Shown one piece after another: positions 1 through 8,021 of a DNA stretch of 64,000 nt (within the stretch, counting starts at the first letter, position 1; every line of letters begins with the position of its first letter). This DNA comes from Sphingopyxis sp. OAS728. GTDB taxonomy: Bacteria > Pseudomonadota > Alphaproteobacteria > Sphingomonadales > Sphingomonadaceae. A program made the translations under genes and the position numbers. The stretch spans positions 4,520,501 to 4,584,500 of the forward strand of contig NZ_JADBDT010000001.1 of NCBI RefSeq assembly GCF_014873485.1, written 5' to 3'. Under the pieces are notes generated by a model. It made no database searches and was not told where the DNA came from. It was given only the letters and a program-made list of their open reading frames with translations.

Positions 1-184
1 GGCCAGCGGCTTTGACCGCCGCGACGAGTGTCGTGTGATCCTTCGAATTGGCGGCATTTTCGACGATGGTCTTGGTCTCATACATCGCGGCGCCGCCGAC
101 CATCGGGTTCTTGGCGGCCGCGATGCCGCCGGCGAGCGCAAGCGCTGCTGCGGCGAGCGAAAGAGAGATACGGGAAATAGCCAT
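1..184 (-). CDS. Fasciclin (FAS1) domain protein, N-terminal part only
   Basis: The gene runs off the left edge, so only about 61 N-terminal residues are visible. It begins with a signal peptide: a short basic start, then an alanine/leucine core ending near GIAAA. The mature part reads NPMVGGAAMY, then TIVENAANSKDHTTLVAAVK, which matches the opening of secreted FAS1 proteins of alphaproteobacteria. These are extracytoplasmic proteins with proposed adhesion roles. The start at 184 is supported by an upstream GGAAT-like ribosome site. Family call is good; function is family-level only. Confidence 0.75.
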   Translation of the reverse strand, partial: MAISRISLSLAAAALALAGGIAAAKNPMVGGAAMYETKTIVENAANSKDHTTLVAAVKAAG

Positions 185-403
185 TGGTCATTCCTTTTCG
201 AATGTTCGTCCCGGGGGGATAGGACAGCTATGGAATTAGGCGCGCCGCTCCGCCGCGGCGACCTGTCCTTTGGGGCGGGTTATCCGGCCCGCTCGCGGTG
301 GCCCATCGCCGCTAACGATAACGGCACTTCCTCCTCCCATCGGCTGCAGGCAAATTGGCGGCAGGCTGGACCATCGACGCAGCCGGGCGAGAAGGGGGCT
401 TCC

Positions 404-820
404 ATGCCGTTTGAGGGATCGTTCGCAGACCGGCTGGCGCTTCGCGACCTGCTCGACACCTATGCCGATGCGGTCAACCGTGCCGACAGCGAGGCTTGGG
501 CCGCGACGTGGGACGAAGGCGGCCGATGGTCGCTTCCCGGGTTCGGAATATTCGAGGGCAAGGCGAAGATCGTCGACACCTGGCGCGCGGCGATGCGCGC
601 CTTTCCCGACATCGTCTTTCGCGCCTGGCCCGGATCGATCGAGATCCATGGTGAGACTGCGGCCATGCGATCCTACACCGAGGAAATCTTCCTGCGCGAC
701 GGCGCCCTTCACCGGACCCTTGGTATCTATGACGACCTCTGCCGCCGGATCGACGGCCGGTGGCTATTTGCAGAGCGGCGGTTTCGGCCGTTGCCGCAGC
801 TTTCAAAAGGTGAGGTGTAG
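404..820 (+). CDS. SnoaL-like / NTF2-fold protein
   Basis: This 138-residue protein has the SnoaL-like pattern: an N-terminal LALRDLLDTYADAVNRAD helix, a tryptophan-rich WAATWDEGGRWSLPG strand, and a C-terminal WLFAERRF segment. The family adopts an NTF2 cone fold and includes small isomerases, hydratases and dehydratases; no substrate can be read here. I placed the start at the ATG at 404, preceded by GAGAAGGGGG, rather than further upstream where the reading frame has no family similarity. It ends two bases before the ABM-domain gene at 823, so the two are probably cotranscribed. Confidence 0.7.
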   Translation: MPFEGSFADRLALRDLLDTYADAVNRADSEAWAATWDEGGRWSLPGFGIFEGKAKIVDTWRAAMRAFPDIVFRAWPGSIEIHGETAAMRSYTEEIFLRDGALHRTLGIYDDLCRRIDGRWLFAERRFRPLPQLSKGEV

Positions 821-822
821 GC

Positions 823-1161
823 ATGAAGATCCTGATCCAGGCGGTCATCGATATCGATCCCGAGACGCGCGGAGAGGCGCTGGCGGGTGCGCGCGGATGG
901 ATCGAAGGCGCGCTCGTCCAGCCGGGTTGTCTCGCTTACGCCTGGACCCTTGATCCGCATGTGGCGACGCGCATCCACGTGTTCGAGGAATGGGACGGCG
1001 AAGCTACGCTCGCAGCGCATCTGGCCGGGCCGCAATACAGGGGAATGCTGGGGCATATCGGCGCATTTGGTGTCCGCGCGTCGTCGAGCCGCAAATTCGC
1101 GGTGTCGCGCGAAGGGCCCGTCTATAACAGCCACGGCGTGGCAAGTGCCGCTTTCGACTAG
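823..1161 (+). CDS. Antibiotic biosynthesis monooxygenase (ABM) domain protein
   Basis: A 112-residue protein of ABM/quinol-monooxygenase type. It reads MKILIQAVIDIDPETR, then PGCLAYAWTLDP, HVFEEWDGEATLAAHL and QYRGMLGHIGAFG, the usual ferredoxin-like dimer with the E-W-x5-AHxxxxHF-type core. Such proteins oxidise quinols or polyphenols without a bound cofactor. It follows the SnoaL-like gene by two bases, a pairing common in polyketide- or quinone-modifying operons, but no biosynthetic genes are adjacent. The substrate is unknown. Confidence 0.65.
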   Translation: MKILIQAVIDIDPETRGEALAGARGWIEGALVQPGCLAYAWTLDPHVATRIHVFEEWDGEATLAAHLAGPQYRGMLGHIGAFGVRASSSRKFAVSREGPVYNSHGVASAAFD

Positions 1162-1179
1162 CGCCGCGGCCCTCACTCG

Positions 1180-2553
1180 CTAGCCGCGCAGGGCTTCCCA
1201 GGCAGCGAGGGCCCGCGCCCGCGCCGCATCGTGCCCGATAAGCGGTTGCGGATAGGTGGGCACCTGCGCGTCCTGACCATGGGCGGCGGTGATCTCGGCG
1301 TCCGACAGATGTGCAAGTTCGGGAACATAAGTGCGGACATAATCTCCCATCGTAAACCGCTCGCTCTGGAGCAGCGGCGACATGATACGCGAGAAGACCG
1401 GCGCGTCGACGCCGGTGCCCGCAACATATTGCCAGTTCATCGCATTTGACCCGAGATCGGCGTCGAGCAACGTATCCCAGAACCAGCGCTCACCGCGGCG
1501 CCAATCAATCAGCAGATGTTTGACGAGGAAGGAGGCGGTGACCATCCGCACGCGGTTGTGCATCCAGCCCGTGCGCCAGAGCTCGCGCATGCCCGCGTCG
1601 ACCACCGGGTAGCCGGTCCGCCCCCGGGTCCAGGCGGCGAAGTCCCGGTCGGCTCCGGGGCCGCTCCGCCAGCCAAAATTATCGAAGGTGGGGCGCCCGT
1701 TCCGATCGCCATAATCGGGCATCTGGTCGACGAGATTGATGCCATGTTCGCGCCAGCCAAGCTCCGACCGAAAGGTTTCGGCGCCCGCATCGTCGCGCTC
1801 GCCGAGCGCATGCCAGATCGACCGAGGGCTGATTTCGCCAAAATGAAGATGCGGCGACAGCCGCGATGTCGCGGGGAGCGAAGGAAAATCGCGGCGGGTC
1901 TTATAGTCGCCGGCAAGCGGCAGCCAGTCGCGCAGCGCGCGCCATGCGCCCTTCTCGCCCGGGCGCCAGTCGCCAAATCCTGCGGCCCAGTCCGGGCTGG
2001 TCGGGGTCAGCCCCCAATCGGCAAGATTATCCGACGCCGGCCAGACCTCGGGAGCCGGAATATGATCGGGCGCGGCATAGGGAAGGGCGGGGGGCATGCG
2101 CCCCAGGAGCGCGCGATGCCATGGTGTGAAGACCCGGTAGCGGGCGCCTTGCGCATTGGTGATGCTCTCGGGCGGCGCAAGATAATTGCCGTCATGGAGC
2201 CGCAGCGCAAGCCTGGCGTCCAGCGCGTCCTCGCAGCGCCGCCACCAGGGCTCGTAACAGCGCGTTGCGTGAGCCCTTGTGCTCCCGGCTTCCGCCGCGA
2301 CGCGTTCAAGCATTTCAGCGGCAGGGCCGCGGCGCAGGATGAGCCGGCTGCCGCGTTTGCGAAGGCTCGCATCGAGCGCGGCGAGACTGTGATGGAGCCA
2401 CCAGCGCTGCGCGCCGCCGATCGCGCGCGTTTCGGGGCTCTCGTCGTCCAATATGTAGAGCGGAATGACCGGACCTTCGGCGATCGCGGCGAGGAGCGCC
2501 GGATGGTCGGTGGTGCGGAGGTCCTGACGGAGCCACAAGATGGCGGGCGGCAT
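1180..2553 (-). CDS. phrB: Deoxyribodipyrimidine photo-lyase
   Basis: A 457-residue class I photolyase, which repairs UV cyclobutane pyrimidine dimers with blue light and FADH. The N-terminal Rossmann-like antenna domain opens with ILWLRQDLRTTDHPAL. The C-terminal helical FAD domain holds the conserved GYPVVDAGMRELW, WMHNRVRM and SNAMNWQYVAGTG blocks. Length is normal for the family. It lies 3' of crtI on the same strand, 246 bases away across a long hairpin, so it may have its own promoter. Together with the carotenoid gene and the LOV regulator at 5506 it forms a light-damage cluster. Confidence 0.92.
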   Translation of the reverse strand: MPPAILWLRQDLRTTDHPALLAAIAEGPVIPLYILDDESPETRAIGGAQRWWLHHSLAALDASLRKRGSRLILRRGPAAEMLERVAAEAGSTRAHATRCYEPWWRRCEDALDARLALRLHDGNYLAPPESITNAQGARYRVFTPWHRALLGRMPPALPYAAPDHIPAPEVWPASDNLADWGLTPTSPDWAAGFGDWRPGEKGAWRALRDWLPLAGDYKTRRDFPSLPATSRLSPHLHFGEISPRSIWHALGERDDAGAETFRSELGWREHGINLVDQMPDYGDRNGRPTFDNFGWRSGPGADRDFAAWTRGRTGYPVVDAGMRELWRTGWMHNRVRMVTASFLVKHLLIDWRRGERWFWDTLLDADLGSNAMNWQYVAGTGVDAPVFSRIMSPLLQSERFTMGDYVRTYVPELAHLSDAEITAAHGQDAQVPTYPQPLIGHDAARARALAAWEALRG

Positions 2554-2685
2554 GGCGACGGTTCCCTTTTTGGTGGGCTATGGTGCGGGCGGGCGCGGCG
2601 TTCCTCATCTGGCAGGCTCCGACCTCGACAAAAGATGACCTTTCGGGAAGTCCAGGCTTTGGCGATCGCGAGCAAGGGGGAGGTT

Positions 2686-2714
2686 GGGCGGTGCGACATG
2701 GCGTCGCACCGCCC
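2686..2714. terminator. 12-bp perfect hairpin between crtI and photolyase
   Basis: The arms at 2686-2697 and 2703-2714 are perfectly complementary, with a 5-base loop ATGGC. The hairpin sits about 85 bases past the crtI stop and 130 bases before the photolyase start. There is no T-tract on the minus strand, so it may be a terminator, an mRNA stabiliser or a genomic repeat. Apart from this hairpin I see nothing in the 246-base gap. Confidence 0.45.
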
Positions 2715-2799
2715 GGCGATGAGAATCACCGCCCCCCCGCCGCGGCCAGACGTGGGTCGCAAGGCGCTGGCCGCCGGCAGAACCGGAATGTCCGTGCGA

Positions 2800-4362
2800 T
2801 CAGCCGGGCATGACATCTCCTGCTGCGTCATCACGCCCGGAGAATATTCGGTCGCGAGCGCCCGGATCGCGGGCTGCCGCAGTTCTGATGCCGAAGTCGC
2901 CGAGAATGAGGCTCGCCGTCGCCTTCGCGCTCGCGACGACCCCCGGAATACCCGCGCCGGGATGCGTGCCCGCGCCGGTAAAATAGAGGTTCTCGATGCG
3001 CGCGTCGCGGTTGTGCCCCCGAAAATAGGCGCTCTGCAGCAGCGTGGGCGTGAGGCTGAAGGCGCTGCCGAGATGCGCGGCGAGATCCTGTTCGAAGTCC
3101 GGCGGTTCATATTGGATTTGCGTGACGATCCGCTCGCCAAGGTCCGGGATCAGACGCCGCTCGATCTCGGCGATGATGCGCTTCGCCAATTTGGGCCCTT
3201 CGACCTCCCAGTCGAGCGAGGCGTGGCCGCGATGGGGAACCGGCGCAAGCGCGTAAAAGCTGCTGTGGCCCGCGGGGGCCACGCCCGGATCGCTTGCGCT
3301 CGGGTGATGAAGGTAAAGCGAGAAATCCTCGGCGAGGGTGCCGTTCCGATAGATGTCGTCGAGAAGCCCGCGGTAGCGCGGACCGAACAATATCATATGA
3401 TGGGGTATTTCGGGGAAGGTACCGCGAACCCCCAGATGGAGGACGAAGAGGCTCGGCGACCAGCTCTTGCGCGCAAGGCGCTTCGCCTCGCGCTTGCCGC
3501 GCGGATGCGCGAGCAGGTCTCGGTAACTGTGCATGAGATCGGCGTTCGACGCGACAAGATCGGCGCGTGCGGTAAACCCGCTCCGCGTCACGATGCCCGT
3601 CACCCTGTCGCCCTTAGTTTCGATGCGGGCGACGGGATCGCCAAGCCTCAGCGTACCGCCGAGACGCGCGAACAGCGCGGCCATGCCGGCGACGAGCCGA
3701 TTGGTGCCGCCGCGCGCATACCAGACGCCGCCATCCTGCTCGAGTTTGTGGATGAGCGCATAGATGCTGCTCGTCGCCATCGGGTTGCCGCCAACAAGCA
3801 AGGTGTGGAAGGATAGAGCCTCGCGCAGCTTCTCGCTCCGAACATAGCTCGCGACGGTTTTATAGACCGAGCGCCAGGCCCGGTGCCGCAGGAGCGCGGG
3901 TGCCGCCTTCAGCATCGAGCGGAAATCGAGAAACGGCACCGCACCGAGCTTTACATAGCCTTCCTCGTAAACCGAGGCGGAATAGCCAAGAAACCGCTCA
4001 TATCCGGCCACATCGGCGGGATCGAGCGCGGCGATCTGACGGGCGAGCGACGCCTTGTCATTGCCATAATCGAAGGTCGATCCGTCGGGCCAGCTCAGCC
4101 TGTAAAAGGGCGAGACCGGAACGAGGTCGACATCGCGCTCGAGCCGCTGACCGCTCAGCGCCCAGAGCTCGGCAAGACAGGCCGGGTCGGTGATCACCGT
4201 CGGCCCGGCATCGAAAGTGAAACCGTCCTTCTCGAAGACATAGGCACGGCCGCCCGGCCGGTCGCGCGCTTCGACGAGCAGGGTGTCGACACCCGCCGAC
4301 TGGAGGCGGATAGCGAGGGAGAGACCGCCGATGCCGGCTCCGATGACGATCGCGCGGGTCAT
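2800..4362 (-). CDS. crtI: Phytoene desaturase (CrtI type)
   Basis: A 520-residue FAD enzyme that introduces double bonds into phytoene to give neurosporene/lycopene-type carotenoids. The N-terminal dinucleotide fold is IVIGAGIGGLSLAIRLQSAG, followed by RPGGRAYVFEKDGFTFDAGPTVIT. The C-terminal LYFTGAGTHPGAGIPGV signature of bacterial CrtI is intact. About 27 residues follow the normal family end, an unusual tail. The ATG at 4362 overlaps the stop of the upstream oxidoreductase by four bases, so the two are translationally coupled. No phytoene synthase gene follows; crtB must lie elsewhere. Confidence 0.9.
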   Translation of the reverse strand: MTRAIVIGAGIGGLSLAIRLQSAGVDTLLVEARDRPGGRAYVFEKDGFTFDAGPTVITDPACLAELWALSGQRLERDVDLVPVSPFYRLSWPDGSTFDYGNDKASLARQIAALDPADVAGYERFLGYSASVYEEGYVKLGAVPFLDFRSMLKAAPALLRHRAWRSVYKTVASYVRSEKLREALSFHTLLVGGNPMATSSIYALIHKLEQDGGVWYARGGTNRLVAGMAALFARLGGTLRLGDPVARIETKGDRVTGIVTRSGFTARADLVASNADLMHSYRDLLAHPRGKREAKRLARKSWSPSLFVLHLGVRGTFPEIPHHMILFGPRYRGLLDDIYRNGTLAEDFSLYLHHPSASDPGVAPAGHSSFYALAPVPHRGHASLDWEVEGPKLAKRIIAEIERRLIPDLGERIVTQIQYEPPDFEQDLAAHLGSAFSLTPTLLQSAYFRGHNRDARIENLYFTGAGTHPGAGIPGVVASAKATASLILGDFGIRTAAARDPGARDRIFSGRDDAAGDVMPG

Positions 4363-5303
4363 TGCGGCGCTTCTGCCGCAATCGCCGCGCCGAGAACATG
4401 GCCCGACAGCCACGCATATTCGGCAAAGCCGTGATAGAGCCAGTCGCCGCAGGCGCCGAGACCAATGGCAGGGTTCCAGAGCAGCTTCAGATCCTGTCCC
4501 GAGGGCTGCGAGAATAGCCAGCGATGGGCCGCGACATGGCTTGGGGTGGGCAAGTCGCGTCCGGCGATCTTGCCAAGTTCGGCGAGAAGCGCTGGCGCCA
4601 CGCTCGCGCCGTCGCAGGCGAGATGCGCCTCCGACCAAGTCCAGTCGGCTTGCACGACCCACCGCTCGCCCGGCGCGCGGCCGGGCTTCGCGCTGTCGCG
4701 CGCAGCGGTCACAAGCGAGCCGGCGCCGCGGAGGAAATCGGGAAGCTCCTCGATCCGCTCATCGAAGACGAACATCGCGGTCCAGCAGGGATTGTAGCGC
4801 ACCGCCATGGCCGCGCGCGCCATCTCGAAATCGTGAAGCGACAGAAGCGGCGCTGCCTGCTCGGCGGGGATGGCGATCACCGCCGCATCATATTTGCCGA
4901 GCCGCTTTGCCTCGCTGTGGAGCGTCCAGCCCGCGGGCGATTTGGTCAGGGCTGTGACCGGTCGCGACAGGCGGACATCGAGATCGTCCGCGAGAGCTTT
5001 GAGCGGCGTGGTCATGGTCGGCGTGCCGACCCAGCTGTCCGCGCCGGCGGCTGGCCAACGCGCGGCAAGGCCTGCCTTCTCCCACGCTGCTACGAGCCTG
5101 GTAAAGCCTTCCGAGCGTGCCGTGAAATGCGTTGCGCCATGATCGAATGCGACCTCGGGATTGCCCGGATTGGCGCGGCGGGTCGCGAGGCGGCCGCCGA
5201 TGCCGCGGGATTTGTCGAACAGCGTGGCTTCCAGACCGGCGTCGCGCAGCCTCCTGGCGCAGGCGAGCCCCGCAATACCCGCTCCGATGATCGCGACCCG
5301 CAT
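4359..5303 (-). CDS. Renalase-like FAD-dependent amine/NAD(P) oxidoreductase
   Basis: A 314-residue flavoprotein. The N-terminus is VAIIGAGIAGLACARRLRDA, then DKSRGIGGRLATRR and FDHGATHFTAR, the pattern of bacterial renalase-like proteins (FAD-dependent oxidoreductases related to amine oxidases). A C-terminal flavin contact reads LGACGDWLYHGFAEYAWLSG. I chose the ATG at 5303 because the FAD motif starts at once. It is the first gene of a minus-strand unit running into crtI with a four-base overlap, divergent from the LOV-HTH gene. The substrate is unknown; the neighbourhood suggests a role in light stress or carotenoid chemistry. Confidence 0.72.
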   Translation of the reverse strand: MRVAIIGAGIAGLACARRLRDAGLEATLFDKSRGIGGRLATRRANPGNPEVAFDHGATHFTARSEGFTRLVAAWEKAGLAARWPAAGADSWVGTPTMTTPLKALADDLDVRLSRPVTALTKSPAGWTLHSEAKRLGKYDAAVIAIPAEQAAPLLSLHDFEMARAAMAVRYNPCWTAMFVFDERIEELPDFLRGAGSLVTAARDSAKPGRAPGERWVVQADWTWSEAHLACDGASVAPALLAELGKIAGRDLPTPSHVAAHRWLFSQPSGQDLKLLWNPAIGLGACGDWLYHGFAEYAWLSGHVLGAAIAAEAPQ

Positions 5304-5470
5304 CAGACCATGGCCTCGCGGTCGCCAAGGGGGCTCGCACGATGTCCTGCGGCCGCCCGTAGGCATGGCTGTGCCGTCAATCTGCAGGGCGCCATGCGCC
5401 ATTTTTTCCGGTTCGTCGCAATTGTCATCGACGCAGGCTTGCATGAGCGAGGGGAAGTGTCGCAACATGT

Positions 5471-5489
5471 CCCTTGGGGCACCCAAGGG
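5471..5489. promoter_or_regulatory. 8-bp perfect inverted repeat before the LOV regulator
   Basis: CCCTTGGG at 5471-5478 and CCCAAGGG at 5482-5489 are separated by three bases. The repeat sits 17 bases upstream of the chosen start of the LOV-HTH gene, in the divergent region facing the renalase/crtI unit. It could be an operator for the LOV protein or a leader hairpin. Its place supports the start at 5506 rather than the alternative ATG at 5467. Confidence 0.5.
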
Positions 5490-5505
5490 AGAGCAGGCAG
5501 ATAAT

Positions 5506-6093
5506 ATGTCATTGAAGACAATGATCGCGGCCAGCCCGATCGCCGCGGTGATCAGCGACCCGCGCCTACCTGACAATCCGATCGTCGAGTGCAACGCTGC
5601 CTTCTCGACGCTCACCGGCTATGGGCCGGACGAAATCCTTGGGCGCAATTGCCGCTTTCTCTCCGGGCCGGATACCGAACCTGAACTGACCGAGACCTTG
5701 CGGGCCGCCATCCGGGAGCAGAGGCCGGCGCTCGTCGAGATCCTCAATTACCGGAAAGACGGGACGCCCTTCCGCAATGCCGTGCTGGTGGCGCCAATCT
5801 TTGGCCCGGGCGGCAATCTCGAATATTTTCTCGGCTCGCAAATCGAGGTCGACGAGGCCGGCGAGGCGGTTGGAGGACGGAGCGCGCGGGCGCGCGCCCA
5901 GATCGAGGCGCTCTCGCCGCGGCAGCGCGAGGTGCTGAAACTTATGGCGAGCGGACAGCTCAATAAGCAGATCGCCTTCACCCTTTCGCTGTCGGAGCGG
6001 ACGATCAAGATGCACCGCGCTGCGCTGCTGCGCGCGCTCGGCGTCGAAACCACGGCCGATGCGATCCGGCTCGCGGTCGAGGCCGGTTTCTAG
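5506..6093 (+). CDS. LOV-domain blue-light-responsive LuxR-type regulator
   Basis: A 195-residue protein with two domains. Residues about 1-120 form a LOV/PAS domain with the photoactive motif GRNCRFLSGP (cysteine 49), ILNYRKDG and FRNAVLVAPIF; this cysteine forms a flavin adduct in blue light. Residues about 130-190 are a LuxR/GerE helix-turn-helix: LSPRQREVLKLMASGQLNKQ, then LSERTIKMHRAALLRALGV. The layout is that of EL222 of Erythrobacter, a light-activated transcription factor. It is divergent from the renalase-like/crtI unit upstream of the photolyase, so light control of those genes is a reasonable inference. An in-frame ATG at 5467 is possible. Confidence 0.88.
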   Translation: MSLKTMIAASPIAAVISDPRLPDNPIVECNAAFSTLTGYGPDEILGRNCRFLSGPDTEPELTETLRAAIREQRPALVEILNYRKDGTPFRNAVLVAPIFGPGGNLEYFLGSQIEVDEAGEAVGGRSARARAQIEALSPRQREVLKLMASGQLNKQIAFTLSLSERTIKMHRAALLRALGVETTADAIRLAVEAGF

Positions 6094-6194
6094 CCACCGC
6101 TCCACCTTCCCTTTGAGGCATATGGGATATCACGCTGCCGCCGTTTAAGAGCGTCGGGATGCCGGACCGACGTCATGGCCGGGAGGAGCAGCAT

Positions 6195-6920
6195 ATGAGC
6201 GTTAAGCGCGCCTTGGTGATCGGAAGCAGCGGCGGTATCGGTGCCGCGCTGGTGAATCAACTCGTGGCGTCGGGGCGATTTGACCGCATCTATGCCGGGA
6301 CCAGGCGGCCCGATGCTTCGCGTCATCCCGATGTGACAACGCTGACGATCGACATATTGGACGACGGCACGCTTGCCGAGGCAGGTCGCCAAATCGCCCG
6401 GGATGGCGCGCTCGACTTGTTGATCGTGGCGACGGGGCTGCTGCATCGCACGACTGACATCCGTCCTGAAAAAAGCCTCCGGCAGCTTGAAGCATCGGTG
6501 ATGGCCGAGGTCTTCGCTGTGAACAGCATCGGGCCCGCGCTCGTCGCAAAGCATTTTCTTCCCTTGCTTGCCCGGCGGCAACGAGCGGTCGCGATATTTC
6601 TCTCTGCTCGCGTTGGTTCGATTGCGGATAACAAACTTGGCGGATGGCACAGCTACCGCGCTTCCAAGGCGGCACTCAATGCTCTGGTGCGATGCTTCGC
6701 GATAGAGCTCGGCCGCAGCAATCCCGAAGCAATCGTCGCGGCACTGCACCCCGGGACTGTCGACACGCCGCTCTCGGAGCCGTTTCAGGCGCGAGTAGCT
6801 GAATCATCGCTCTTTAGTGCGGATAATAGCGCGATGCACATCCTGGCCGTCATCGACCAGCTATCGCCGATGGATAGCGGCGGGTTCTTCGGCTGGGATG
6901 GAAGGCCTATCCCGTATTGA
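6195..6920 (+). CDS. Short-chain dehydrogenase/reductase (C-factor-like)
   Basis: A 241-residue classical SDR. The cofactor loop is ALVIGSSGGIGAALVNQL and the catalytic motif reads SYRASKAALNALVR (Y-x3-K), preceded by SARVGSIADN. The C-terminus GGFFGWDGRPIPY is typical of the CsgA/C-factor-like subgroup often found near photolyase genes. Start at 6195 follows GGGAGGAGC by four bases. A hairpin (6152-6157 with 6167-6172) lies 22 bases upstream of the start. The substrate is unknown; its position just after the light cluster suggests possible co-regulation. Confidence 0.75.
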   Translation: MSVKRALVIGSSGGIGAALVNQLVASGRFDRIYAGTRRPDASRHPDVTTLTIDILDDGTLAEAGRQIARDGALDLLIVATGLLHRTTDIRPEKSLRQLEASVMAEVFAVNSIGPALVAKHFLPLLARRQRAVAIFLSARVGSIADNKLGGWHSYRASKAALNALVRCFAIELGRSNPEAIVAALHPGTVDTPLSEPFQARVAESSLFSADNSAMHILAVIDQLSPMDSGGFFGWDGRPIPY

Positions 6921-7021
6921 CGAGCCAGCAGGCGCTTCAAGAGTCTCCGCCTCTTTGCCTGTCCGCTTTAGCGAACATTGCGCCAGAAGCAGACCGACGG
7001 CAATCGGCCATTCGCGTCCGA

Positions 7022-7903
7022 TCAAACATCACTCGCTTCCGACCCTGCTGGCGCTTCCGCGGCGACAAGCATCTGGCTAAAGGCGCGCACCGCTTGGGAT
7101 GCCGCGCCGCCGCTGTGGATCAACATGAAATCGGCACTGGGCAAGGGTGGAAGGCCATAGTCGCCGTCGAGCAGGCGGAGGCCGGGCTCAAGGTGACTGC
7201 GCATGAGCACCGCCACGGCCAGTCCCGACCGGACTGCCGCGCGTAGGCCCTGTTCGCTCGGTGACGTGAATGCGATGTGCCAGTCAATCGATGTCGCATC
7301 CAGCGCGGCGACCCCCACGAGCCGGTTGATGCAATTCGGGGGATGGAATGCGAGCGGCAGCGACGCGCCTTCGGATAGCAGGAAATTGTCGGCCGCGACC
7401 CACGCGAAATCCGCGCGCCGGAGCGGCGTCCCGCCATTCTCGCCTCCGGCGGTCGACAGCACGACGGCGAGGTCCAGTTCCTCGGCCGCGATCATCGTGC
7501 TGAGGTCCAAATAACTACTCACATGCACATCGAGCCGCACCGAAGGAAAGGCGCGCGAGAATTGGCATAGCAGCGCCGGCAATCGTTCTCCCATAAAGGC
7601 CTCCGGGGCGCCAAAACGCACGACCCCCGTTACCGGGGATGGGCGGAAGCGTTGCGCGAGGGCATCGAGACTCGCGAGAATTTCGCGGGCATGCAGCAGC
7701 AATTCTTCGCCGTCATCGGTCAGGGTCAAGCGGCGCGTCGTCCGGCGCATCAGCGCCCGGCCGACCTGCTCCTCGAGGCGCCGGATTTGGTGGCTGACCG
7801 CGGGTTGAGTGAGATTCAGCCGACGCGCGGCCCGCGTGAAGCCGCCCGTCTCGCTGACCGCCACGAACGCGCGCAAAAGGACCGGATCGATGTCCATGGC
7901 CAT
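7022..7903 (-). CDS. LysR-family transcriptional regulator
   Basis: A 293-residue LysR regulator. The N-terminal winged helix reads LLRAFVAVSETGGFTRAARR, then LTQPAVSHQIRRLEEQVG. The remainder is the two-lobed effector domain, with PEAFMGERLPALLCQF and DLAVVLST segments. The inducer is not readable. It is divergent from the MFS exporter at 8022, the classic arrangement for control of the neighbour plus itself. Starts at 7903 and 7897 are both possible; neither has a strong ribosome site because the upstream DNA is AT-rich. Confidence 0.85.
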   Translation of the reverse strand: MAMDIDPVLLRAFVAVSETGGFTRAARRLNLTQPAVSHQIRRLEEQVGRALMRRTTRRLTLTDDGEELLLHAREILASLDALAQRFRPSPVTGVVRFGAPEAFMGERLPALLCQFSRAFPSVRLDVHVSSYLDLSTMIAAEELDLAVVLSTAGGENGGTPLRRADFAWVAADNFLLSEGASLPLAFHPPNCINRLVGVAALDATSIDWHIAFTSPSEQGLRAAVRSGLAVAVLMRSHLEPGLRLLDGDYGLPPLPSADFMLIHSGGAASQAVRAFSQMLVAAEAPAGSEASDV

Positions 7904-7921
7904 CAATTAATTATAATTGAT
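7902..7921. promoter_or_regulatory. AT-rich inverted repeat in the LysR-MFS intergenic region
   Basis: ATCAATT at 7902-7908 is mirrored by AATTGAT at 7915-7921 with a six-base spacer. This gives the T-N11-A shape expected of LysR-type operators. It overlaps the start of the regulator, which fits autorepression, and lies about 100 bases before the MFS gene. Confidence 0.5.
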
Positions 7922-8021
7922 AATGTATGCCAGAAAATAAAATCATTTCCGTCATCACATGCGGGTCTCCAGATTGCGCATCAGCCGGGCAGATTGACCC
8001 GGACAATCGAAAGGTGCGCGC

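Noticed and set aside
2520..2570. Possible LexA box upstream of photolyase (GTTCCCTTTTTGGTG)
   Set aside because: The second half-site is GGTG, not GTTC.
1516..3816. 766-residue plus-strand open frame
   Set aside because: It lies antisense to photolyase and crtI, both with clear family motifs; the frame is a by-product of high GC.
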